Assembly: GCA_030015575.1 (NCBI GenBank)
Contig: CM057349.1
Location: forward strand, 261,263,077-261,327,076
Length of the DNA: 64,000 nt
Origin: Agapanthus africanus
Taxonomy: Eukaryota > Streptophyta > Magnoliopsida > Asparagales > Amaryllidaceae
Direction of reading: 5' to 3'
The translations under genes and the position numbers were made by a program. The notes below the pieces were generated by a model. It worked only from the letters and a program-made list of their open reading frames with translations. It had not been told where the DNA came from and did not search any database. Shown in pieces: positions 34,698-47,703 of this stretch (the first letter of the stretch is position 1; each line of letters starts with the position of its first letter).

Positions 34698-34947
34698 CAG
34701 TTTTGCTAAAGGGGTCACTCCCGGTGAAGGGATCGTCGGCCCTTTCCTCGTCGAATGAGGTGCGGGATATATCATATATATCACTGTGCAAAGCAAAAAC
34801 TCTTAAAAGCAATCAATAACCAAACCGAGTGTGTAGCATCTACCAGTTATTGCTAAAGGAGTCACTCCCGGTGAAGGGATCTCGGTCCTTTCCTCATCGA
34901 ATAAGGTGCGGGATATATCATATATATCGTTGTGCAAAGCAAGAACT
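34698..34947 (-). repeat. Doubled ~100 bp leader repeat of element G
   Basis: Copies 34698-34800 and 34847-34947 share TCACTCCCGGTGAAGGGATC and ATATATCATATATATC. The first copy has one extra base (GATCGTCGG instead of GATCTCGG), which shifts the peptide reading seen in D and J. Confidence 0.82.
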
Positions 34948-36548
34948 GTAGCTACCTGTTTTATTTAAAATCTGATTCTACAACATCTTAGGTTTCTTTT
35001 CTTTCATTAATCACATTAATGAAGTCCCATCATTTAAATACCTAAACATCACAGATAGATATGACGTACACTTATGCCATCCGCATTCGCCTCGATGTCC
35101 CCTCGTGCACCGTTAGGTTAGGTAACTAACGACAGAGCAGGGCAGGGCTAGCGCGGGTGTAAAACATAAGTAACGTCTATATAATATATCATATATACTA
35201 TATATAGTATCTATCACAGAACATCACATGATCACATCACAGATATCGCAGCAGAAGAAACATATGAAATATTGGATATACTAGGACGTCCGTGTTTTCA
35301 ATACGAGCCAGTATAAAACACGGATTCCACGGTCGTGATAAATAGCCAATCCCACACCCCTAGACCCCTACGAGAGCGGCAAGCAACCCTGCCAATTCTA
35401 GGGTTAGGAGACCCGGACTCGACTCCTCGAGTTGGTCTCCCACTGGACCCCAGAACCCGGTTACTTGTGCTCCCCTCCTTGGGTCTATCCTAATGCGGAA
35501 AAGTAAATAATATACAAAAGGTGACAACTTCCGCTACCTGGAAGTGCCCCAAATAAAAGAATATTACATACAAGTTTTTTTACATGAATGAAAATGAAAA
35601 ACACTCATCTCACATAAAAAAAACCCCGGCTATTCGAACACGACGATCCAATATAACATATCCAGCAACACATAACATCACATGTCATCAACGTAAGTAA
35701 GTATGCATACCCCAATTGTCGTTGATGTATAGCAACGAAACCGGCGATATGAACATACTACACTTACGGTCACAGAAAAGAAAGTGTAAAACTACAACAA
35801 CTGGAATCCGCAACTACTTTAGACATCGCATGCCTAATCAAATGAAATACTTAGACATCACATGCCTAACAGATATAAATCCCGCATTTTAGTCTCATTA
35901 TCGAAAACTCTTTTCAATATCATATGGGACTAAACTGCTAAATTTATAACAATCATTCAGTTATCTCATAACTGTTTGTGAATTCCAATTATTGTATCAC
36001 ATTCCAGATAAACAGAAAATGTTAAAATTTCCGATCGAACAGTCGAATACCCAAGTTTTCCCGATACAGTCCAACACATGAAATAAGTCTAGCAACATTC
36101 AGTTCGTGCCTCAGTACCAACGGTCCAGCCGTAGAAGGGTCAAGCCAACGCCTCACATGTGGCACGCCGTACTGCCCCAAACCCGAAGGTTCAAAGGGCA
36201 GTTCAAGACGGTCACATAATCGAGTTAAGGTTTGTTGTCTTCTAGAGGGTCCATCGCGTTACTTGCACTACTTAGAACGTCGTTAAACTACGGAAAAATC
36301 CAACACTTGGAAATTTCCTGACAGGGGAAAAATTGGGTATTTATATCCGGTCGAACTTTTTAACATATTCAAAAAATTATCCGGAAATACACAAAGACGA
36401 AATTTGATACCCCGATCGAAACACCGAATCCCCAAAGCAACCCCAGAAAATTCAACTCTTGAATAATTATTAAAAATTCCCATAAAACTCAGCACCAGAA
36501 AAGAAGAATTACTGTGCAAACAGTATTGGGTAATGTGAACAGTTGGCG

Positions 36549-36589
36549 GCGGAACCGCGGCAGAAGCCATGCTTCTGCCGCGTTTCCGC
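36549..36589 (-). repeat. Leader hairpin of element G
   Basis: 19 bp arms (36549-36567 and 36571-36589) with one mismatch and a 3-base centre CAT. Core arms are CGCGGCAGAAGC and GCTTCTGCCGCG. It lies about 200 bases from the PBS, as in the other elements. Confidence 0.9.
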
Positions 36590-36778
36590 GGCTGTTTGGA
36601 AGCTTCATGAGCTCGTGTTTCACCATAATTCTTAGATATTCCTGCTGAATTTTTTAGGCATTTTTAATCTTGAAAAATCCCAGATTTTAGAAAATGTACA
36701 GAGAGCATGTTAAGTTTAGGGTTTCGGGTTCGTTCGGGCTTCAAATCGCGTCTAGACTTCGCCTAAGGCTCTAGCTAG

Positions 36779-36790
36779 GCTCTGATACCA
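36779..36790 (-). promoter_or_regulatory. Primer-binding site of element G
   Basis: The minus strand reads TGGTATCAGAGC, the exact copia initiator Met-tRNA PBS, one base after the 5' LTR. Confidence 0.94.
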
Positions 36791-36791
36791 C

Positions 36792-39004
36792 TGTAGGGTT
36801 CCTAGGCACACTATAGAGCTCTCACAAGGCATCGAACATGCCAATTTAAAAATTATGGGTGCCGAGAAACCTTAATACGGATCGTCGGCTAGATTTCTAG
36901 GCAAAAAGGTAAACTAGTTAACTACTTAACTAGAAGTGAGAAGCTACAACCTTTGTAGATCCGGTTATTCACTTCCTTAGCTCCACGTGGGTGTCCTCTC
37001 GCTGTCCATCATGAATCCCGAACTCATTTGTCGGCTTCATCGGAGAAACGGACGGAATAGGTCGTCGGCTTCGTGTCAAAGACGATCTACGTCGAGGTTG
37101 CACAAGCTCAAGCTCCGACTTCACAAAGTTGTGAAACTTGTGAAGAAAACATCCAAAACAACTTGGCAAGAGGTAGAGGGTGAAGAAATAGGAGGTGGGT
37201 TCACTTTAGAATTGGATTTCACTCACTTTTTCTCAAGTTGCCATTGATGGCATCTAGTTTTCTCTCTTGAAGAAGAAAGAGAAGATGAGGCTAGAATATG
37301 ATAAGTATTGTGAAAAAGAATAATAAAATCAAAAATACTTATCATGTTCTAACCTAGGTTAAGTGTAGAGAATAAACCATGGTCACTTGAGAGGGTTAGG
37401 GTTAAGCATGAAGATAAGGATGGTTACAAAAGTCAAAGCTTCATGAAGCTTCAACTTAAAACAAAAGAAGCCACCATTCTCATCATAATCATGTTCAAAT
37501 AAATAAATAAATAAATAAATGAAAATGCAAAACCCTAATCAACACTTAACCATGGTTTAATTCTTTATACTTAACAACAAGATCATGTATCATCAAACAT
37601 GATACAAATATGTGCACAAAAGTATATCACATATACTTCTTGCACATCAAGTGAGAAAATCCATATAAAGTGAACCAATACTAGTTAATGCAATGTAGTA
37701 TATCAAATATATAATTATACATTAAATCATTAAATCAACACTTGATTTAACGATCCGGTCATATCGCATATAACCGACTAGTATCCAATGTATCGGCTTA
37801 TCGAATCAATGATTCGATAACTAGGTCATATTGAATATAACCAATCGAAACATTTATCGCGAGAATGAAATGCGGTATCACATACATGCATTATTCTCGG
37901 TCCCGCACATATCTCATATGCGCTCCTATTTCGTTTCCCTTGAGCCAGGAAACCTCTGTGTAGGACTCTAAAGACTCGTCAATACGCCGGTAGCAGATGA
38001 TGATCATATCAAGCATCCACAAGCCGCAAGCGGTCTGCTAAACGTAATGGCCATCCGGGTATTGAGCGATCAAAAGATCGACGAGCTAGCCCGCTCACAC
38101 TCCTGTGAATCCAACCAGTAACACTTACCGTACAGTCCGGTCTGTTCGTCTGATATGTCGCATATCAAGTCTAGGGGTGGTATACGTCAGACCCCAATAA
38201 CCGATAAGTCGTGCCGATGTGAGGCTTATAACGGGTCGAGAAACTACTGGTAACACTTACCAGCAAATCTCTGATCAGCCCTGGCCAGGGACTTCCCTGT
38301 TATGGCCAATCGAGCACAGCGCAACATCAACTCCCAATACCGGGAGAGACGAAACCCCTCCTATCGCTCATTGCCTCCATGTGACTCGGGACTGTACCCA
38401 AAGACCACCATTTTGCACACCCTCATGGACGTGGTAAGGTGGAGATCAAAGCACAGTGGGAATCACACAAGACTCTATGACGATCTCGGGTCTACAGACT
38501 AACCTGTACAAGTGTCACCTGAGAACTGCCATCTGACGTGAGGTATAATACCATCTGGGAGTTCTCGGCGAGTCCGTCCAGTGTACCCAGTCTCCACTAA
38601 GCACCCGTATACCATCTCTGATGTCAAACACTAATGGATATGGGATCATCCATCGCCCATCTCATGGGTCGAGAAGCGTATACGCTAGTCTACACTGGTA
38701 TATCGATACCCCGTCTCGATACACCCACGACTAGGGACCATGAAGGATGTACTTATAGACTACCATGTCCCCACTAGTATGATCTGCATCATAGTCCAGG
38801 TAGTCAAGTACACATCCTAAGGGCTTTACCAACATGTAACTATAAGACAGTTTAAAGAGACTAGTGTACATGTTAAGATAAATAGCAACCAGATAGCATA
38901 CTATCATATCGAGCAAGAAAGTCATCTCTATATATGTCCAAGCATCCAATATAATATACATCATCTGTACAATACTGGCCTCTAGGGCATACATACAACT
39001 AACA
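36792..39004 (-). repeat. 5' LTR of element G (2213 bp)
   Basis: Pairs with 28424-30624. The 12 bp length difference equals three extra AAAT units at 37499-37520. Other differences are scattered substitutions. Confidence 0.95.
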
Positions 39005-39568
39005 GTTTTTGCACTGGATGCAATATGTATATATTAATCCAATCCAGAAGAAACGTTGGGAAACAGTTATGAACATAAGTGGGTGTTCTTGGTATATGGT
39101 AATGGCAGCCTTCTTCAAGAGGCAGTTATCATTTCACGCTTCCAAGGTGACCTGGATGACAGAGTGACTGTCAGATTTATAGTTTTCCCTCTTTTGAGGG
39201 GCAGTATGTTAAACAGGTGGTCCAAGCGGATACTAAGAAAGGTATGGCGCAGGATACTGATTAAATTCAGTGGATGATACAGTCTAAGAAGTTTGTTGGA
39301 TTTGGAGTTCATATGTGAACTGGGTCCCATCAGATATCCAGACAAATTCTAAGACAGGTATTGCTCATTTCGGGAGATGGTCTTTCTCCGCGAAGTTGAG
39401 ATATAGAAAGAAAAAGATAGAAACATTGGAGCGGATCCACTCACTGAGGCTATTTCTCGAACGCAATAGTTTCGCTACGGGCTTTGTGAGACTGATTAGT
39501 AGAGAAGTTTGGTGTTCGGTATCACACAGGCTGTGAGTATGCGACATCGCAATAATTAGCCTTAAGTG
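39005..39568 (+). pseudogene. Element F, RNase H relic (right piece)
   Basis: Continues F after G. FALD-like, then HKWVFLVYGNGSLLQEAVII (39080 on) and FQGDLDDRVTV match G's FLVYGNGELQVESF and FQSDKDDSKSQ. The rest matches B 10605-11168, including stops and small indels, so B and F derive from the same decayed type. Confidence 0.85.
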
Positions 39569-39569
39569 C

Positions 39570-39579
39570 AAGTGGGAGA
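39570..39579 (+). promoter_or_regulatory. Polypurine tract of element F
   Basis: AAGTGGGAGA lies one base before the F 3' LTR at 39581. Confidence 0.88.
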
Positions 39580-39580
39580 T

Positions 39581-40500
39581 TGTGGCTATAGTGCCCTAAA
39601 GTCAATTATTGTAATCACAGGCACGCGATTGTGATGATTGAGGGAGGACCTATATGGGTAGAACAGTCTTACTCGAGATGATAGTATGCTATCGGGTTTG
39701 TCTTTATCATCATGTACATGCATTATGTGGTATTACGGACCACTATTACATGTTGATGGAGCCCATATGATTCTTTCTTGACTACCAGCATTACGATGGC
39801 GATCATATATGTAGGAGCTGGGTGGTCTATAAGCACATCCTTAAATGTCCTTAGTCGAGAGAGTATCGAGACTATGCATCGATACTCTGGAGTAGACTGG
39901 TGTATACTTATCAAGACCCAGACGAGGGGTGGTGGCCGGTCTCACAAGCCATTGGTGTCAGTCGGTCACCTAAGATAGTATACAGGTGCTCATTGGGTTA
40001 TGAGTACACTGGACGGACTCGTCGGGAACATACTAGTTGATATTATACCTATTATCAGATAGCAGTTCCCAGGTGACATGTGTACAGGTTAGTCTGTCGA
40101 CCTGAGATCGTCATTTGTCTCGTGTGAGTTCCCACTGTGCTTTGATTACTACCCTACCACGGCTCAAAAGAGTCATGCAAACAAGTTTTTGTTGGGTACA
40201 GTCCCGAGACACATGGAGGCAGTGAGCGGATCGTCGGGGATTTGTCTTTCCCGGTATTGGGGGTTGATGTCGCACGGTGCACGAGTGGCCATTACCAGAA
40301 ATCCTTGGCCAAGGTAGTCGAGAATTACTGATTTGGATCAGTAGTTTCTCAGTGGGTGATGGGCTTCATACCGACACGAAATATCGCGTTATTAGGGGTC
40401 TGACTTTATCCACCCCCCTAGACTTGATATGCGATACTCTTAGATGAACAGACCGGACTGTACGGATATTGTCACTGACAAGCTCAGTAGGGGTTCGAAT
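39581..40500 (+). repeat. 3' LTR of element F (family 2), first 920 bp
   Basis: Starts TGTGGCTATAGTGCCC and follows the B LTR (11180 to about 12098). It stops at 40500, where LTR I begins. Probable target flank is CGAAT (40496-40500). The remainder lies right of the window. Confidence 0.88.
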
Positions 40501-40677
40501 TGTTAGTGATATGTATACCCTGGAAGCCATTATTGTATGATATAATGGATGCTTGGACATATATATGGAGGACTTTCTTTCTCGACATGATAGTATGCTA
40601 TCTGGTTGTCTTTATCTTAACATGTTCACTGGTATTATTATACCGTCTGTCATATACATGTTGATAAAGCCCTTAGG

Positions 40678-42898
40678 TGTGGGGTTCCTAGGCACACTAA
40701 TGAGGTCTCACAAGGCATCAAGCATGCCAATTTAAAAAATTACAAGTGCCGAGAAACCCTAATACGGATCGTTAACTAGAATTTTAGGCGAAACAAGAAG
40801 CTAGTTAACAATTTAACTAAGTGTACGGAAATACAACCTTTGTAGATCCGGTTCTCCACCTCCATAGCTCCATGATGAAGTCCCCTCGCTGTCCATATTG
40901 GATCCCGGACTCTAGCGTCGGCTTCATCGGAAAAATGGGCGGGCTTGGTCGTCGGCTTAGATGCCGAAGATGATCTACGTCGAGGCAACACAAGATCAAG
41001 CTCCCACTTCACCAAGTCATGAAACTTGTGAAGATAACACCCTATACTACTTGGCAAGAGGTAGAGGATGAAGAAATAGGAGGTGGGTTCACTTTAGAAT
41101 TGGATTTCTCACTCTTTTTCATCAATCACCATTGATGGTCCAAGGTTTTCTTCTTTGAAGAAGATGAAGAAGAAGAAGATGATATTATGATAAGTTATTA
41201 AAATGAAAAGGAAAAACAATACTTATCATAATACTAACCCTAGTTTTGTGTAGAGAATAGACCATGGTTAGATATGATGGTTAGGGTTAAGCAAGAGACA
41301 AGAATGGTGGACTAGGTCAAAGTTTCATGAATCTTCAACTAAACTACAAATAAAGCCACCATTCTTTTCTTATCATTTCCAAAATGAATAAACAAGTAAA
41401 TAAATGAATAAGAAAAAGAAAAGCTAAACCCTAACCATTATCATGTAACCATGGTTTGATCTTTACACAAAAACCCTAGGAAACATGTATCATCAAACAT
41501 GATACAATCAAGTGCACAAAAGTATATCACATATACAACTTGTGAACTTCAAGTGAGAAAATCCATTTAAAGTGAACCAATACTAGTTAATGCAAAGTAA
41601 TATATCAAATATATAATTATACATTAAATCATTAAATCAACACTTGATTCAATGATCCGGTCATATCGCATATAACCGACTAGTGTTCAATGTATCGATT
41701 TATCGAATCAATCCTTGATTCGATAACTAGGTTATATCGCATACAACCAATCGACACATTCTTCGCGAGAATGAAATACGGTATCACATACATGCATTAT
41801 TCTCGGTCCCGCACATATCTCATATGCGCTCCTATTTTGTTTCGCTTAAGCCAGGAAACCTCTGTGTAGGACTCTAAAGACTCGTCAATACGCCGGCAGC
41901 AGATGATGATCATATCAAACACCCACAAGCCACAAGCGGTCTGCTAAACGTAACGGCCACCCGGGTATTGAGCGATCGGAAGATCGACGAGCAAGCCCGC
42001 TCACACTGCAGTGAATCCAACCAGTAACACTACCGTACAGTCCGGTCTGATCGTCTGATATGTCGCATATCTCGCCTAGGGGTGGTAAACGTCAGACCCC
42101 AATAGCTCGATAAGTCGTGTCGATATGAGATCTATAACAGTTCGAGAAACTACTGGTAACACTTACCAGTAAATCTCAGCAACCCTGGCCAGGGATTTCC
42201 GGTTAAAGCCAATCGAACACAGCGCAACATCAACTCCCTATACCGGGAGAGACGAATCCCCTCCTATCGCTCATTGCCTCCATGTGACTCGGGACTGTAC
42301 CCAAAAAACCACCGTTTTGCACGCCCTCTTGGACGTGGTAAGATGGAAATCAAAGCACAGTGGGAACCACACAAGACTCTATGACGATCTCGGGTCAACA
42401 GACTACTCTGTACCAGTGTCACCAGAGAACTGCCATCTGACGTAAGGTATAATACCATCTGGGAGTTCTCGGCGAGTCCGTCCAGTGTACCCAGTCTCCA
42501 CTGAGCACCCGTATATCATCTCTGATGTCAAACACCAATGGATATGGGATCATCCATCGCCCATCTGTATGGGTCGAGAAGGTATACGCTAGTCTACTCT
42601 GGTATATCGATGCCCCGTCTCGATATACCCACGACTAGGGACCTTGAAGGACGTACTTATGGACTACCCTGTCCCCACTAGTATGATCCGCATCATAGTC
42701 CAGGTAGTCAAGTACACATCCTAAGGGCTTTACCAACATGTAACAGAGAGACAATTAGTGTACACGTTAAGGTAAAGATCAACCAGATAGCATACTATCA
42801 TGTCGAGCAAGAAAGTCCTCCCTATATATGTCCAAGCATCCACTACAATATACATCATATGTATAGTAATGGCCTCTAGGGCATACATATAACTAACA
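40678..42898 (-). repeat. 3' LTR of element H (2221 bp)
   Basis: The minus strand starts TGTTAGTTATATGTATGCCC at 42898 and ends CCTAGGAACCCCACA at 40678. It contains the palindrome array at about 41500-41830. Confidence 0.94.
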
Positions 42899-42899
42899 A

Positions 42900-42909
42900 T
42901 CTCCCACTT
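42900..42909 (-). promoter_or_regulatory. Polypurine tract of element H
   Basis: The minus strand reads AAGTGGGAGA one base before the 3' LTR. Confidence 0.92.
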
Positions 42910-45665
42910 GCACTAGGGCCATCTGACAGCAGTGGTTGTAGTATCTCATACTCAACCATCCCATAAAAGTCTCTCTCTGGGAAAAGGCCTTTGTGAGTGG
43001 ATCCGCCGGGTTTTCCTCTGAGTCTACTCTCCTAACCTCGATCACCCTGGAGATCAACCATCTCCATGATCAGGTGATACTGCCTTAGAATATGTCCGGA
43101 TCACTGATGGGACGGACGTTCCTTGGCATAAGCCACAACTCCATTGTCTCACAATGGTTGGAACGTAGTTCATCTCATGAACCAATATACACCCAAACAT
43201 CCTCCTTGGTAGTATCTTAAGTAGCGATGTATCCTGCCTTTATCTTCTAGTATGCCACGGTATCTAGCTTGGAACTCTTCCAACATACCGTCCCTTTACT
43301 GAGGGTAAAGACAATGCCTGCGACTGACATTCAGTCGTCCTTATCACCCTGGAACCCTTCCAGTGATTCTCCCCAGGATCAGTTGATACCATCTCACTAC
43401 AACTAGTGAGTATCCTAACATCCAATTAGATCTATCTCATGGATGCAAATCCAGGATTTAGGAGGTATCACTTTGATCCTTTATGGAGAATCATTGTGAT
43501 AAGCGGAGATTGACCGAGCGTAGCATAGGAAACTCCTTCCCTATCAAGAGTATGTCATCCACGTACTCTACGAGGATCGTCACCATACTCCCTACTACCT
43601 TCTTGTTTATACAAGGTTCATCTACCATTTTGATGATGTCAACTTCTTTGACTAATCCATCAAAACAGATGTTCCAACTCCGTGATGCCTGCTTTATCCT
43701 ATAAAGCATCTTGCACACGTTTCCGCCGCTCCCAATGTTTACGAAGCCCTCTGGCTGTGTACTTATAGACGCACTCTTCTAAAACAGCATTTAGAAAAGC
43801 AGTCATGACACCCAACCGCCAGATATCGTAGTCATGGTATGTAGCCGTGGTAAGTAGGATCTGGATGGACTTAAGCATAGATCCTTAGAAAAGGTTTCAT
43901 TATGATCCATATCTGGTCAATGATGCAAACTTTTAACAAGTCTAGCTTTGAAAGTCTCAACTTTTCCATGTACACCAAGTAATCTTCTCAAGATATACTT
44001 GCTCCTGATGGGAATTTAACCCTTCAGATATAGCAACCAAAGTCCATACTTTGTTGGTGTATAAGGATTCCATCTCAGATCGATAAACATCCAGCCATTC
44101 TCACAGAGTCCTACTCCTGATGGCCAGGTCGAAACTAGTTGGGTCATCATCTCATGATGCAATCTTCGCTCCCACTGTCATAGAGAAACTGAAGTATCTC
44201 TCAGGTGGGTGAGGAACCCTGCTAGATCGGCGGAGAGGCTGAGGTTCGTTGGAATCTACTGAATCCTTTGGTTCTACCAAATCATCTGTTGTAATTTGTA
44301 TAGCTGGAACCTTTCCAGTTGTACATAACAGACCTTGCCTCGAGCTTGTCCGGATTATGCTTTTAGACATAGGCCGGACAACCCCAAATCTTAACTAGCT
44401 TAAGACATGGGCTCTTCCCATTCTATATCACATATGAAGTGGTAAGCAACTGATTTGATTTGAACCCTATTCAATAGGTATGCTGCTTCTCAAGCGCATA
44501 ACTCCCAAAAAGGAAACAGGTAACTCAGTAGTACTCATCATAGAGCACACCTTATCATATAGGGTGAGATTGCTCCGCCCCGATATACTATCGTGCTATG
44601 GTGTATACGGAGGAGTAATGCTGAGAGAGAATCTCATTCTCCTTTAGAAAAGACTAGGAATTCCATGCACAAGTATTCTCCTCCTTGATCTCATCAAAGG
44701 ACATAATACTTATACCCGTATTTTGGTTCTCTACTTCTAACTTATATTCTGTGAATATCTCAAAAGGTTCGGACTTGTGTTTCAACAGGAACATATGTCT
44801 GAATCTCGAGAGATCATCAGAGAACGTAACGAAGTACAAAGAACCAGTCCTGGCATATTTAGACAGGGGACCTGACATACATCAACATGTATCATCCCAA
44901 GAGTTCATTAACTCTTTCTCTGTTTCCAGTAAACGGAGCTATGGTCATCTTATCTTTGTGACATGACTGGCAAGTTTCACAAGATGTAAATTCAAACTTA
45001 TTTAAATATACATCTAAATGTAACTTTAGCTAGTCGGGTCGCATTGATATGACCTAGTCTACAATACCTAAAGAAGGATTCGTTCATTTGTGAACTCTTC
45101 CTCTTGTGTGTGTTCCGTATACTAAGAACTGTAGTTTGATTTAGAACATCAACGTTTTTAGATAACGTGCCTGAACCGATCAACTTTTGATATAGGAAAT
45201 GTTCAAAACATTATCCAACAATACAAAATTTTATCATTTCTTTACTAATAAAGAGACTGATATGATTTTGTATATCAGGTTCGGTATCTAATAACATTCG
45301 TTCAGAATCAATGTATTGGTAATACAGGGCGACAGTGACCAACAGACTTGGCTGCAACACTTGCCCCGTTTTTTGCCTCATGAAACTTATCACCCGTTCT
45401 CAGTTCTCTACCTTTCTGTAGCCCTATGTAACAGATTACATATCTGGGATCCTGATCTGGTATCAAATACCCAGGACGCAGAGGATACTGAGAAACAGTT
45501 CTTTGTAATGAACACACCCGAAGATGATGCATCAGCATGCACTCTCTTCGTTTGGGCTGCACGGGAATTCTGGTAATCCCCAATTTCCTGCTCTGTCTTA
45601 TAACAATTATAAGTTGGAGCGGGACCAACGTTCCCCAGCTCAGTATAACAAGCGGGTTCGGTCAA
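42910..45665 (-). pseudogene. Copia pol relic of element H
   Basis: Pieces in order: protease with DTRSGSQIC in the frame 45665-45408 (MTEPACYTELGN...); pre-integrase YCRLGHINATRLA (45183-44998); integrase remnant with DDLSRF (44878-44654); linker PPERYFSF (44370-44152); RT with IKQASRSWNICFD and YVDD (43718-43491); and RNase H remnants to 42910. Shared with A and absent from G and J are: the jump of ~180 bp at TTATGTACAACTGG (near 44322), the loss before IKQASRS, the jump of ~72 codons near 43412, the loss of ~35 codons near 43360, and ~10 bp lost near 42977. The relic is non-functional. Confidence 0.92.
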
Positions 45666-47703
45666 TAATCCGTTTTATTATCTTGATTAAGGCGTGATAT
45701 GGTCGCTACCAGGAGAGAGAGAGAAGAAAACACTCAGCGTGCGCTCTTGCAAGAATAGATTGGTTATTATTTTATCTAATCAGGATGGCTCCCACTGCTT
45801 TTTATCAAATCTTCCTTCAAACCCTAAAAGGAAAGACTAGCTGGGATTAATTACACACTACAAGTTCGCCAATCTTTCAGCCAGGCCAGTGTCGGTACTT
45901 TGAGGGAGGTCCCTCGTGCTTTCGCACGAACCTAATTAATGTAAACCTCGTTTTCCCAGAGGCGTAACCTCGTTAACACCTTTCTAGACACCTACTTGAT
46001 CGGCTAATTGCAATGTGTAAAACTCTCCCAGGAGTAACTCTTACTCGCAGCGGGTATCGGGATCCAACTATCTCATTGAAGGTATGCAATCTCATTGCAA
46101 ATTTCAACACTTGAAATTCCCGATAATATTTTGCCCCTAACCTCCTATGACCTTGACAAAGGCCAACAAACCATAGGATGCTAGTCAAGTTCAACCCGTC
46201 ATTTCCTGATTGAATTAAACCCACCCGCACGGCCCTTGACAAAGGCCAACAAGGTCGCACGACTACCCTAACTCAATCTGCATCATATGCATAAGCAGAT
46301 AAGCACCAGTTAGCTACCGCACACTGCGCCTTGACAAAGGCCAACAAACGCAGCACGAATACTAACTATTACTTATCTGAAATGACGGAGGGCTACGACA
46401 GGTTTTTCTGAAAACCTATTGCGTAATGAACTTGATATCGTTGTAGGATCGAATGAATTTTGAAATGGAGTGTTTTTTAGGCTTTTCTAGTTTTGCTGAA
46501 GGAGTCACTCCCGGTGAAGGGATCGTCGGTCCTTTCCTCGTCGAATGAGGTGCGGGATATATCATATATATCACTGTGCAAAGCAAAAACTCTTAAAAGC
46601 AATCAAAAGACAAACCGAGTGTGTAGCATCTGCCAGTTATTGCTAAAGGAGTCACTCCCGGTGAAGGGATCACGGTCCTTTCCTCATCGAATAAGGTGCA
46701 GGATATATCACATATACCTCTGTGCAAAGCAAGAACTGTAGCTACCTATTTTATTTTGAAATTCGATTCTACAACATCTTAGGTTTCTTTTATTTCATTA
46801 ATCACATTAATGAAATCCCATCATTTAAGTACCTAAACATCACAGATAAATACGACGTACACTTATGCCATCCGCATTCGCCTCGATGTCCTCTCGTGCA
46901 CCGTTAGGTTAGGTAACTAACGGCAGAGCGGGGCAGGGCTAGCGCGGGTGTAAAACATTAGTAACGCCTATATAATATATCATATATACTATATACTGTA
47001 TCCATCACAGAACATCACATGATCACATCACAGATATCGCAGCAGAAGAATCATATGAAATATTGGATATACTAGGACGTCCGTGTTTTCAATACGAGCC
47101 AGTATAAAACACGGATTCCACGGTCGCGATGAATAGCCAAACCCACACCCCTAGACCCCTATGAGAGCGGCAAGCAACCCTACCAATTCTGGAGTTAGGA
47201 GACCCGGACTCGACTCCTCGAGTTGGTCTCCCACTGGACTCCAGAACCCGGTTACTTGTGCTCCCCTTCTTGGGTCTATCCTAGTGTGGAAAAGTAAATA
47301 ATATACAAAGGGTGACAACTTCCGCTACCTGGAAGTGCCCCAATAAAAGAATATTACATACAAGTTTTTACATGAATGAAAATGAAAAACACCCATCTCA
47401 CATAAAAACCCCCGGCTATTCAAACACGACGATCCAATATAACATATCCAGCAACACATAACATCACATGTCATCAACGTAAGTAAACATGCGTATCCCA
47501 ATTGTCGTTGACCTATAGCAACGAAACCGGCGATATCACATATTACACTTACGGTCACAGAAAAGAAAGTGTAAAACTACAACAGTTGGAATCCGCAATC
47601 TCTTTAGACATCGCATGCCTGATCAAATGAATACCTTAGACATCACATGCCTAACAATTATAAACCCCGCATTTTAGTCTCATTATCGAAAACACTTTTC
47701 AAT

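Larger units (their letters stand above)
33941..36778 (-). other. Leader of element G, 2.8 kb, no gag found
   Basis: No open frame beyond about 95 codons and no zinc knuckle. Conserved parts shared with D, H and J, from pol to PBS, are: a block around 34050-34330; three TTGAC units; a doubled ~100 bp repeat; blocks near 35070-35160 and 35330-35500; a block at 36110-36270 around GGTCCAGCCGTAGAAGGG; the hairpin at 36549-36589; and a conserved stretch before the PBS. The 280 bp module of H and J is absent at about 35921. Confidence 0.75.
28424..39004 (-). mobile_element. Element G: full-length family 1 copia retrotransposon, near-intact pol
   Basis: Complete 10,581 bp minus-strand element. It has 5' LTR 36792-39004, PBS 36779-36790, leader 33941-36778, pol 33883-30639, purine tract 30626-30635 and 3' LTR 28424-30624. 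Target duplication GTTTT is at 28419-28423 and 39005-39009. The two LTRs differ by about 1-2% by eye, plus three ATAA units (2213 against 2201 bp). Pol has only two disabling changes. It inserted into the older family 2 element F. No gag was found, so it would need Gag from elsewhere even if pol were restored. Confidence 0.95.

Noticed and set aside
34582..34812. Possible remnant of gag in the G leader
   Set aside because: The frame covers the doubled repeat and ends in stops, with no zinc knuckle or gag-like stretch.
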